A DNA stretch of 6,578 nt from an uncultured Oscillibacter sp. (GTDB taxonomy: Bacteria; Bacillota; Clostridia; Oscillospirales; Oscillospiraceae): the NCBI GenBank assembly GCA_905200545.1, contig CAJKKQ010000044.1, positions 1 through 6,578 of the forward strand. Direction: 5' to 3'. Below the pieces are notes generated by a model. The model worked only from the letters and a program-made list of their open reading frames with translations, was not told the DNA's origin and ran no database searches. Every line of letters starts with the position of its first letter. Position 1 is the stretch's first letter. The translations under genes and the position numbers were made by a program. Of this stretch, positions 1-5,059 are shown piece by piece.

Positions 1-584
1 CTCCCCGTGATGACTCGCTGCCCTTCCTGATGCCCGTCGAGGACGTCTTCACCATCACCGGCCGTGGCACCGTTGCTACCGGTAGAGTCGAGCGTGGCCA
101 GATCAAGATGGGCGACCCCGTCGAGATCGTCGGCCTGGCCGAGGAGAGCAAGAAGTCCGTTATCACCGGCATCGAGATGTTCCGCAAGCTGCTGGACTTC
201 GCTGAGGCTGGCGACAACGTCGGCACCCTGCTGCGTGGTATCGACAAGAAGGAGATCGAGAGAGGCCAGGTTTTGGCTAAGCCCGGCTCCATCCACCCCC
301 ACACCAAGTTCTCTGGCCAGGTTTACGTCCTGTCCAAGGACGAGGGCGGCCGTCACACCCCCTTCTTCAACAACTATCGTCCTCAGTTCTATTTCCGCAC
401 CACCGACGTGACCGGCGTCATCACTCTGCCCGAGGGCACTGAGATGTGCATGCCCGGCGATAACGTCGAGATGAGCGTTGAGCTGATCACCCCCATCGCC
501 ATTGAGAAGGGCCTGCGTTTCGCTATCCGTGAGGGTGGCCGTACCGTTGGTTCCGGCGCTGTCACCGAGATCATCGCTGACTAA
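1..584 (+). CDS. tuf: Elongation factor Tu (EF-Tu), C-terminal half, 5'-truncated by window edge
   Basis: EF-Tu is the cytoplasmic GTPase that brings aminoacyl-tRNA to the ribosome. The frame is open from base 3, giving 193 visible residues of a protein usually about 395-400 long. The GTP-binding domain I lies upstream of the window; the visible part is domains II and III. Hallmark stretches are seen: [67 protein letters not shown] and [13 protein letters not shown] before the TAA stop at 582-584. No internal stop or frameshift is seen. Arginine codons are mostly CGT with some AGA and CGC, while the other genes here favour CGG; this fits the usual codon bias of a very highly expressed gene. 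Whether it closes a str operon (rpsL-rpsG-fusA-tuf) cannot be seen. The ATG at position 30 is internal, not the start. Confidence 0.98.
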   Translation, partial: PRDDSLPFLMPVEDVFTITGRGTVATGRVERGQIKMGDPVEIVGLAEESKKSVITGIEMFRKLLDFAEAGDNVGTLLRGIDKKEIERGQVLAKPGSIHPHTKFSGQVYVLSKDEGGRHTPFFNNYRPQFYFRTTDVTGVITLPEGTEMCMPGDNVEMSVELITPIAIEKGLRFAIREGGRTVGSGAVTEIIAD

Positions 585-595
585 TCTCTGCTTTT

Positions 596-630
596 AAAAA
601 GAGACTGCCATATGGCAGTCTCTTTTTTTT
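596..630. terminator. Perfectly palindromic, probably bidirectional intrinsic terminator
   Basis: Positions 596-627 form a perfect inverted repeat. The core AGAGACTGCC (600-609) pairs with GGCAGTCTCT (614-623), and the A5 (596-600) and T5 (623-627) tracts extend the stem. An unbroken T run covers 623-630. It sits 12 bases after the tuf stop and ends about 10 bases before the stop of the convergent minus-strand gene. The A tract reads as a T tract on the minus strand, so the same hairpin can end transcription from both sides. The plus-strand T run is longer, so tuf termination should be the stronger direction. Confidence 0.93.
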
Positions 631-639
631 GCCCGGAGA

Positions 640-1110
640 TCAATCCGCAGCTGTCGGATATACCAGGGTGTCCTGGAATCCGTCAGCACCGGAACAGAGA
701 ATGTCGCCTGCCACCGGGACTTCCTCACACACGTACAGATTCGCCTGGACGCCCTGGGCACATCGGGGATCATTGGTTACCGTATAGGTGTAGCGGGTTA
801 CCTGCTTTCCCGTGTATTGGGTGAGATCAAAGCCCTGGGCCAACTGCAGCTGGTTGTAGCTGAGGTAGGGTTCCTCCAGGGTATCCGGCAGAAGGAACTG
901 CAGCGTTTCCACCGGCTCGGGGTTTACTTCCCATCCCAGGGATTCCAGATAAGCAACCCGATCCTCATTGGTGGCCAGCAGGGGCTGCTCCTGGGGATCC
1001 GTGCCGGGGGCTGTCTTTCCCAGAATGAGCGCCGCAGCTACCGCCAGGATCAGGACCAGTAAGCCGATCCCGGCCTTTTTCCGGGAAAACCGCGTTGTCC
1101 AAATCAGCAT
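640..1110 (-). CDS. Small membrane-anchored DUF4830-type protein
   Basis: The product is 156 residues from the ATG at 1108-1110. A short basic N-terminus (TRFSRKK) precedes one hydrophobic helix at about residues 14-31. The rest, from about residue 32, should lie outside the membrane. The part from about residue 48 (NEDRVAYLESLGWEV) through YNQLQLAQGFDLTQYTGK, RYTYTVTN and the GDILCSGADGF end resembles the DUF4830 family, which has no assigned function; this is recognition from memory, not a search. Three cysteines (117, 128, 139) are all in the predicted outer domain. No lipobox is seen, so an uncleaved anchor is more likely than a lipoprotein. Another ATG lies six bases upstream (1114-1116), but it is only 1 base from the AGGAGG, while the chosen ATG is 7 bases away. 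The gene is convergent with tuf and divergent from the pseudouridine synthase gene. Its job in the cell is unknown. Confidence 0.82.
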   Translation of the reverse strand: MLIWTTRFSRKKAGIGLLVLILAVAAALILGKTAPGTDPQEQPLLATNEDRVAYLESLGWEVNPEPVETLQFLLPDTLEEPYLSYNQLQLAQGFDLTQYTGKQVTRYTYTVTNDPRCAQGVQANLYVCEEVPVAGDILCSGADGFQDTLVYPTAAD

Positions 1111-1117
1111 ATCCATC

Positions 1118-1123
1118 CCTCCT
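1118..1123 (-). promoter_or_regulatory. Ribosome binding site deciding the start of the DUF4830-type gene
   Basis: On the minus strand the sequence reads AGGAGG at 1123-1118. It is 7 bases from the ATG at 1110 and 1 base from the ATG at 1116. Normal spacing (about 5-9) points to the inner ATG, making the protein two residues shorter than the longest frame. Confidence 0.75.
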
Positions 1124-1150
1124 GCATGTTTCTATTCATTTTCCACGGGC

Positions 1151-1166
1151 TTTATGATAAGATAAA
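1151..1166 (+). promoter_or_regulatory. Candidate -10 region or operator in the divergent spacer
   Basis: The 80-odd bases between the divergent start codons contain one AT-rich patch. TATGAT at 1153-1158 could be the -10 box of the plus-strand pseudouridine synthase gene. The -35 expected about 17 bases upstream (near 1130-1135) is poor. The patch is also an inverted repeat, TTTAT (1151-1155) with ATAAA (1162-1166), so it could bind a regulator or hold minus-strand promoter elements. No clear minus-strand promoter was found. Confidence 0.3.
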
Positions 1167-1196
1167 GCGGAAAGTTACCAATAGGAGGAGTCTCAC

Positions 1197-1919
1197 ATGG
1201 AACAGCAGCGGCTGGACAAGATCATTGCCTCTACGGGACGATATTCCCGCCGGGAGGTGAAGCTACTCATCCGACAGGGCCGCGTTCTGGTGGATGGCAC
1301 ACCCCCCCGATCCTCAGAGGAGAAGGTGGATCCGGAGACGGCATCCATCACCGTGGATGGCATGGCGCTGACCTACCGGAAATATACATGGATTATGCTC
1401 CATAAGCCCGCCGGGGTGCTCTCCGCCACAGAGGACGGCCGTGGGAAAACGGTGCTGGATCTGCTGCCCGAGGAGCTGCGGCGGCAAAACCTCTTTCCGG
1501 TGGGACGGTTGGACAAGGATACGGAGGGCTTGCTTCTGCTGACCAACGAGGGGGGACTGGCCCATGATCTTCTCTCTCCCCGCCATCATGTGGACAAAGT
1601 GTATTATGCTCGCTGCGCCGGGCCCTTGTCTCCGGAGGACTGCCGGGCCTTTGCGGAGGGGATGGTGCTGGAGGACGGTACCCGGTGCCTTCCGGCAGGG
1701 CTGGAGATCCTCTCATCCGGGCCCCGCAGTGAGGCGCTGGTGACCCTGCGGGAAGGGAAATTCCATCAGGTGAAGCGGATGCTGGCTGCCTGCGGCGCGC
1801 CGGTAGAGTACCTGAAGCGGCTGAAAATGGGCAATTTGACATTGGATCCCGGCCTTTCCCCCGGTGAGTTTCGCTTTTTGTCGGAGGATGAAGTCAGGTT
1901 GTTGCGGAATTGTGAATAG
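1197..1919 (+). CDS. rsuA: RsuA-family 16S rRNA pseudouridine synthase
   Basis: The 240-residue product is a normal-length member of the RsuA/RluB family, which turns specific uridines in rRNA into pseudouridine; E. coli RsuA acts on 16S U516. Residues 1-60 form an S4-type RNA-binding domain (RLDKIIASTG, REVKLLIRQGRVLVDG). The catalytic domain follows, with LHKPAGVLSATED at 68-80 and the catalytic-aspartate motif GRLDKDTEGLLLLTNEG at 103-119, the aspartate being D106. The C-terminal motif EGKFHQVKRML (186-196) is of the HQVKRM type seen in RsuA, not the REVRRL-like type of RluB, so 16S rRNA is the more likely target. An AGGAGG at 1183-1188 lies 8 bases before the ATG. The gene ends in tandem stops TAG TGA (1917-1922). 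No standard intrinsic terminator follows, so read-through into the regulator gene is possible. The exact target base cannot be proved from sequence. Confidence 0.93.
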   Translation: MEQQRLDKIIASTGRYSRREVKLLIRQGRVLVDGTPPRSSEEKVDPETASITVDGMALTYRKYTWIMLHKPAGVLSATEDGRGKTVLDLLPEELRRQNLFPVGRLDKDTEGLLLLTNEGGLAHDLLSPRHHVDKVYYARCAGPLSPEDCRAFAEGMVLEDGTRCLPAGLEILSSGPRSEALVTLREGKFHQVKRMLAACGAPVEYLKRLKMGNLTLDPGLSPGEFRFLSEDEVRLLRNCE

Positions 1920-1940
1920 TGATTTCCAAAAATTCAAATG

Positions 1941-1972
1941 TTCCACAAAAAAAATGACAATGTTTTGTGGAA
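1941..1972. repeat. Inverted repeat just upstream of the regulator promoter
   Basis: TTCCACAAAA (1941-1950) and TTTTGTGGAA (1963-1972) are perfect 10-base arms around a 12-base AT-rich centre. It starts 21 bases after the rsuA stop and ends 15 bases before the -35 box of the next gene. No T run follows, so it is not a typical terminator. Its place fits an operator or an upstream promoter element; it could also be a 3'-end hairpin of the rsuA transcript. The binding protein is unknown; autoregulation by the downstream regulator is one possibility. Confidence 0.6.
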
Positions 1973-2005
1973 AAAAGAAAAAACATCTTGCATTTTGTCA
2001 TTTTT
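1950..2005. repeat. Second inverted repeat, interlocked with the first and overlapping the promoter
   Basis: AAAAATGACAA (1950-1960) is the exact reverse complement of TTGTCATTTTT (1995-2005). The left arm fills most of the centre of the first inverted repeat, and the right arm lies between the -35 and -10 boxes. A protein bound at both arms would cover the promoter. In a read-through RNA the two stems interlock, so they are alternatives or a pseudoknot. The region is AT-rich, so chance has to be kept in mind. Confidence 0.45.
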
Positions 2006-2016
2006 CCCGATATAAT
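1988..2016 (+). promoter_or_regulatory. Sigma-A-type promoter of the PucR/CdaR-like regulator gene
   Basis: TTGCAT (1988-1993) and a perfect TATAAT (2011-2016) are separated by exactly 17 bases. The expected RNA start is near 2023, giving a leader of about 53 bases. An A-rich stretch at 1971-1985 just upstream of the -35 box may act as an UP element. The -35 keeps the TTG core but departs from consensus in its second half. Confidence 0.8.
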
Positions 2017-2075
2017 GTAACCATTGACGAAATGCACAAAAGAACCCGCACGATTTTTGGTGAGGAGGACGGGCC

Positions 2076-3167
2076 ATGTCTGGAAGAATTTTTCAAAATG
2101 TGGTGCTGCAGCTGAAGGAGAACACGGATCGAACCGTCGGTGTGATCGATGGGGAAGGTGTGGTGATTGCCTGCAGTGAACTGTCTATGATCGGCCAGCG
2201 CTGGTCTGAGCATGTGCCGGTCATCAATGGAGCATCCGGCTCCATGATCTCCTCTGACGGAAAGACCTTCAAGGCCCTCAACGGCTGGGGAAACCAGTTT
2301 GACTATGCCGCTTTTGCTTTCGGCGACAATGAGATCAGCAGGACTGTCTGCGCCATGGCCACGGTGGCCCTCAACGCCGCCAAGTCCTATTATGAGGAAA
2401 AGCATGACCGGGGCTCCTTTATCAAGGACATTATCTCCGATAATATCATGCTGGGTGACATTTACATGCGGGCCAAGGAGCTGCGGGTCACCGCCGATGT
2501 GCCCCGGGGGGTCTTTTTGCTGCGCTCCCTGAAAAAGGGCGAGTCCGTGCCTACGGATATCATCCAGGCCCAGTTCCCGGACCGGCAGAACGACTTTGTA
2601 CTGAGCATCGGGGAAGGGGACGTGGTCCTCATCCGGCAGATGCCCGAGGGCTCCGGCATCAAGGAGCTCAACAAGATTGCCTCCTCTGTGGAGGAGAGCC
2701 TTCGCTCCGGCGGGGAGAGCACTGTGGTGGTGGGCATCGGCACCATCGCCACCCACCTGCGGGATCTGGCCAAGAGCTATAAGGAAGCCCAGATCGCCAT
2801 TGAGGTAGGCAAGGTCTTTGATACAGAGAAGTACGTCATCAATTATGAGAATCTGGGAATCGGGCGCCTGATCTATCAGCTGCCCACCACCCTTTGCGAG
2901 ATGTTCCTTCAGGAGGTCTTTAAGAAGAACCCCATTGACGCCCTGGATAAGGAGACACTCTTCACCATTCACAAGTTCTTTGAGAACAACCTCAACGTCT
3001 CCGAGACGGCCCGGAAGCTCTTTGTCCACCGGAACACCCTGGTTTACCGGCTGGAGAAGATCAAGAAACTCACCGGGCTGGATCTCCGGGAGTTTGAGGA
3101 CGCCATTACCTTCAAGGTAGCCCTGATGGTCAAGAAGTATCTGACCAGCCGGGGAATCGATTCCTGA
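2076..3167 (+). CDS. PucR/CdaR-family transcriptional regulator
   Basis: The 363-residue product is a cytoplasmic DNA-binding regulator. The clearest part is the C-terminal PucR-type helix-turn-helix, about residues 293-355: LFTIHKFFENNLNVSETARKL, then VHRNTLVYRLEKIKKLTGLD, then FEDAITFKVALMV. Before it, roughly residues 140-265 resemble the degenerate GGDEF-like central domain of CdaR proteins (SYKEAQIAIEVGKVF is typical). The N-terminus (about 5-105), with VGVIDGEGVVIACSELSMIG, resembles the start of the sugar-diacid recognition domain, but I cannot name a ligand. AGGAGG at 2063-2068 lies 7 bases before the ATG. The gene has its own promoter and terminator, so it is a single-gene unit unless rsuA reads through. 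It sits directly upstream of ftsEX in the same direction. Family members commonly act on nearby genes, so control of itself or of ftsEX is possible but unproven. Confidence 0.9.
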   Translation: MSGRIFQNVVLQLKENTDRTVGVIDGEGVVIACSELSMIGQRWSEHVPVINGASGSMISSDGKTFKALNGWGNQFDYAAFAFGDNEISRTVCAMATVALNAAKSYYEEKHDRGSFIKDIISDNIMLGDIYMRAKELRVTADVPRGVFLLRSLKKGESVPTDIIQAQFPDRQNDFVLSIGEGDVVLIRQMPEGSGIKELNKIASSVEESLRSGGESTVVVGIGTIATHLRDLAKSYKEAQIAIEVGKVFDTEKYVINYENLGIGRLIYQLPTTLCEMFLQEVFKKNPIDALDKETLFTIHKFFENNLNVSETARKLFVHRNTLVYRLEKIKKLTGLDLREFEDAITFKVALMVKKYLTSRGIDS

Positions 3168-3180
3168 GCTACATAGTGAT

Positions 3181-3220
3181 GCCATCTCCAGGCGGTTTTC
3201 CGCCGGGAGATGGCTTTTTT
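3181..3220 (+). terminator. Intrinsic terminator of the regulator gene
   Basis: GCCATCTCC (3181-3189) pairs with GGAGATGGC (3206-3214). After one A/G mismatch the stem goes on as GGCGG (3191-3195) with CCGCC (3200-3204), closed by a TTTT loop. A run of six T follows at 3215-3220. It lies 13 bases after the regulator stop codon and separates that gene from the ftsE promoter. Confidence 0.95.
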
Positions 3221-3336
3221 ATTTGTATTTCCGCCTCTGCCGGATTCCGGACCGGCCGGAGGAGGCGACAGGAGCGGCAGCCTGTGGAGCGGCTGTAACT
3301 TTTGTTACTTTTTTTGCCGATTCCTGCAAACTCCTG
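3221..3336. other. Non-coding part of the regulator-ftsE spacer
   Basis: No gene is supported here. The first half (3231-3270) is GC-rich with several CCGG units and can fold into a hairpin closed by CGCCTC (3232-3237) and GAGGCG (3262-3267); no T run follows and its role is unknown. The second half holds the GTAAC inverted repeat listed separately. A reading frame in phase with ftsE is open across this region, but its protein would be basic, cysteine-rich and unlike any FtsE, so it is treated as non-coding. Confidence 0.6.
3295..3315 (+). repeat. Short inverted repeat GTAAC-N4-GTTAC followed by a T run
   Basis: GTAAC (3295-3299) and GTTAC (3304-3308) are perfect arms around TTTT, followed by seven T (3309-3315). 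It ends 21 bases before the -35 box of the ftsE promoter. The short stem makes a weak terminator; the symmetry and place also fit a regulator binding site. Neither is proved. Confidence 0.4.
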
Positions 3337-3365
3337 TTGCATTGCTGTGAAAAAGCAGATATAAT
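3337..3365 (+). promoter_or_regulatory. Sigma-A-type promoter of the ftsE-ftsX-M23 operon
   Basis: TTGCAT (3337-3342) and a perfect TATAAT (3360-3365) are 17 bases apart, the same hexamers and spacer as in the promoter of the upstream regulator. The predicted RNA start is near 3372, about 100 bases before the ftsE start codon. It follows a strong terminator, so it should be the main promoter of the operon. Confidence 0.82.
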
Positions 3366-3395
3366 GAGACACGATCAGGCATTATGTCGACTTTG

Positions 3396-3431
3396 CCGCC
3401 AAGGCCGGAAAAAACGGGAACCTTTTGGCGG
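3396..3431 (+). promoter_or_regulatory. Hairpin in the ftsE 5' leader
   Basis: CCGCCAAGG (3396-3404) pairs with CCTTTTGGCGG (3421-3431), leaving a two-T bulge. Inside it, CCG (3405-3407) can pair with CGG (3415-3417). The hairpin lies about 40 bases before the ftsE start codon and no T run follows, so it is not a terminator. It could affect RNA stability or translation. It matches no riboswitch class that I recognise. Confidence 0.4.
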
Positions 3432-3471
3432 AGAGAGCCGTCTGGATAAAAAAACGCGCGCGAGGTGTCCC

Positions 3472-4164
3472 ATGATTCGATTAAAAGATGTGGAAATGGA
3501 GTATGACAACGGGACGAAGGCCATCAAAGGCATCACGTTGACCGTAGAGGACGGAGAATTTGTGTTTTTGGTGGGCCCCTCCGGGTCCGGCAAGTCCACC
3601 ATTATTAAATTGCTGACCGGGGAGGTGGAGCCCTGTGCAGGCCGGATCATGATCAACGGCTTTTCCGTCAGCAATATCTCGGAAAAGCAGATCCCGCTGA
3701 TGCGGCGGACCCTGGGGGTTATTTTCCAGGATTTCCGCCTGATCGAGAAGAAAACGGTGTACGATAATCTCTCCTTTGTTATGCGGGCGGTGGGAGCAAG
3801 CCCCCGCAAGATCCGGGAGCGCATCACCTATGTGCTGCGGTTGGTGGGACTGGAGGACAAGGCCAATTCCTATCCCACGGAGCTCTCCGGCGGTGAGCAG
3901 CAGCGTGTGGCCATTGCCCGGGCCCTGGTGAACAATCCCAACACCATCATTGCCGACGAGCCCACCGGCAACCTGGATCCGGAGCGGTCCCTGGAGCTGA
4001 TGAGCCTGCTGGTGAAGATCAACCAGCTGGGAACCACGGTGGTGGTGGTCACCCATGAGAAAGACCTGGTGGATCGGTTCGGCAAGCGGGTCATCACCAT
4101 TGAATCCGGCCATGTGGTCAGCGACTGCGTCGGCGGTTATGTGGGAGGAAAGCTCCATGAGTAA
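3472..4164 (+). CDS. ftsE: Cell-division ABC transporter ATPase FtsE
   Basis: FtsE is the cytoplasmic ATPase of FtsEX, which couples cell division or elongation to peptidoglycan hydrolysis; it does not pump a known substrate. The 230-residue length is normal. Visible motifs are Walker A GPSGSGKS (35-42), Q-loop Q86 in the FtsE-typical GVIFQDFRL, ABC signature LSGGEQQR (138-145), Walker B IIADEP (159-164) with E163, a D-loop NLDP, and the switch histidine H195. All are intact, so it should hydrolyse ATP. The frame is open back to 3223, but homology begins at MIRLKDVEMEYDNG, so the ATG at 3472 is chosen. Its ribosome binding site is AGGTG (3463-3467), 4 bases before the ATG, matching the 3' part of the long AAGGAGGTGA consensus. 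The alternating (CG)4 at 3455-3462 lies just before it. The gene overlaps ftsX by 8 bases, which suggests translational coupling. Confidence 0.97.
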   Translation: MIRLKDVEMEYDNGTKAIKGITLTVEDGEFVFLVGPSGSGKSTIIKLLTGEVEPCAGRIMINGFSVSNISEKQIPLMRRTLGVIFQDFRLIEKKTVYDNLSFVMRAVGASPRKIRERITYVLRLVGLEDKANSYPTELSGGEQQRVAIARALVNNPNTIIADEPTGNLDPERSLELMSLLVKINQLGTTVVVVTHEKDLVDRFGKRVITIESGHVVSDCVGGYVGGKLHE

Positions 4165-5044
4165 GCATAATTTCGGATATTTCGTTCATGAGGGCCTATC
4201 CAACATGTTCAGCCACGGATTCATGTCTTTCGCGGCCATCGGCATTACCGTGGCGTGCCTTTTGATCATGGGAACCTTTACCCTGGTGGCGGTGAACGCC
4301 AACGAGCTGCTCCACACCCTGGAACAGGAGAATGAGATCCTGGCCTATGTGGACGATACCTATACCGACGCTCAATCCAAGGCGCTGGAATCCAAGCTGG
4401 AGGCGCTGCCCAACGTGGCCTCCGTCACATATATCTCCAAGGAAGAGGCCATGGAGAGTTTCAAGGCCCAGTACCCGGATGAAGAAGTCTTTCAGGATCT
4501 GGATCCGGAGATCCTGCAGGATCGGTACGCCATCAAGGTGGCGGATCTGACGAAGCAGGCCCAGACCAAGGAACAGGTGGAGAATGTGGAGGGCATTACC
4601 GACGTCAATGCCTATGAGGAGATCACCAGCGGCTTTATCACGGTGCGGAACGTGGCCACAGTGGTGTGCGTGGCCCTGATCGCCATTTTGTTTATCGTGT
4701 CGGTGTTCATTATCTCCAACACCATCAAGCTCACCACCTTTGACCGGAGGGAGGAGATCGCCATCATGCGCATGGTGGGTGCCACCAACGGATTTATCCG
4801 CTGGCCCTTTGTGTATGAGGGCTTCATGCTGGGCTTTTTGGGCGCTGTGATCGCCTTTGGCCTGCAATGGCTGCTGTATGCGGCGGTGGCACGGGGCGTG
4901 GCCACCAATGATACCCTTCAGCTGGTGCAGATCATTCCCTTCCAGCAGATGTGGCTGCCTGTGGCGCTGACCTTCGGGGGAGCCGGCATCCTTATCGGCG
5001 TAGGCGGCAGCTTGTCCGCCATCCGCCGGTTCCTGCAGGTGTGA
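4157..5044 (+). CDS. ftsX: Cell-division ABC transporter permease-like protein FtsX
   Basis: FtsX is the membrane partner of FtsE and passes the ATPase signal to peptidoglycan hydrolases outside the cell. The 295-residue protein has the family layout: TM1 about 24-47, a large outer loop about 48-164, TM2 about 165-189, TM3 about 222-246 and TM4 about 266-288. The cytoplasmic loop after TM2 carries the FtsX signature FDRREEIAIMRMVGATNGFI (195-214), which contacts FtsE. The outer loop (EILAYVDDTYTDAQ, VTYISKEEAMESFK) is the part that binds hydrolase partners in other species. The ATG at 4157 is chosen over the upstream in-frame ATG at 4055 because FtsX homology starts at MSKHNFGYFVHEG and because GGGAGG (4143-4148) lies 8 bases before it. 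It overlaps the end of ftsE by 8 bases. It ends in tandem stops TGA TAA (5042-5047), 15 bases before the next gene. Confidence 0.96.
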   Translation: MSKHNFGYFVHEGLSNMFSHGFMSFAAIGITVACLLIMGTFTLVAVNANELLHTLEQENEILAYVDDTYTDAQSKALESKLEALPNVASVTYISKEEAMESFKAQYPDEEVFQDLDPEILQDRYAIKVADLTKQAQTKEQVENVEGITDVNAYEEITSGFITVRNVATVVCVALIAILFIVSVFIISNTIKLTTFDRREEIAIMRMVGATNGFIRWPFVYEGFMLGFLGAVIAFGLQWLLYAAVARGVATNDTLQLVQIIPFQQMWLPVALTFGGAGILIGVGGSLSAIRRFLQV

Positions 5045-5059
5045 TAAAGTAGGTGCCGT

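Noticed and set aside
612..824. Plus-strand open frame starting in the tuf terminator
   Set aside because: It begins inside the hairpin, has no ribosome binding site, and is antisense to the DUF4830-type gene.
1941..2005. Intrinsic terminator for rsuA
   Set aside because: The first repeat is followed by A, not T. The second has a 34-base loop, a stem that is mostly A-T, and its T run lies within the stem. Neither looks like an efficient terminator.
1864..2115. Plus-strand open frame bridging rsuA and the regulator gene (83 codons)
   Set aside because: It overlaps the ends of both genes in other frames, crosses the promoter, and has no protein-like pattern.
1998..3185. Minus-strand open frame (395 codons) opposite the regulator gene
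   Set aside because: It is antisense to a clear PucR/CdaR-type gene, has no recognisable domain, and runs over that gene's promoter and into its terminator.
3223..3471. N-terminal extension of FtsE by 83 residues, or a start at the ATG at 3364
   Set aside because: The extension spans the promoter and leader, has odd basic and cysteine-rich composition, and FtsE homology starts at 3472. The ATG at 3364 lies within the -10 box region.
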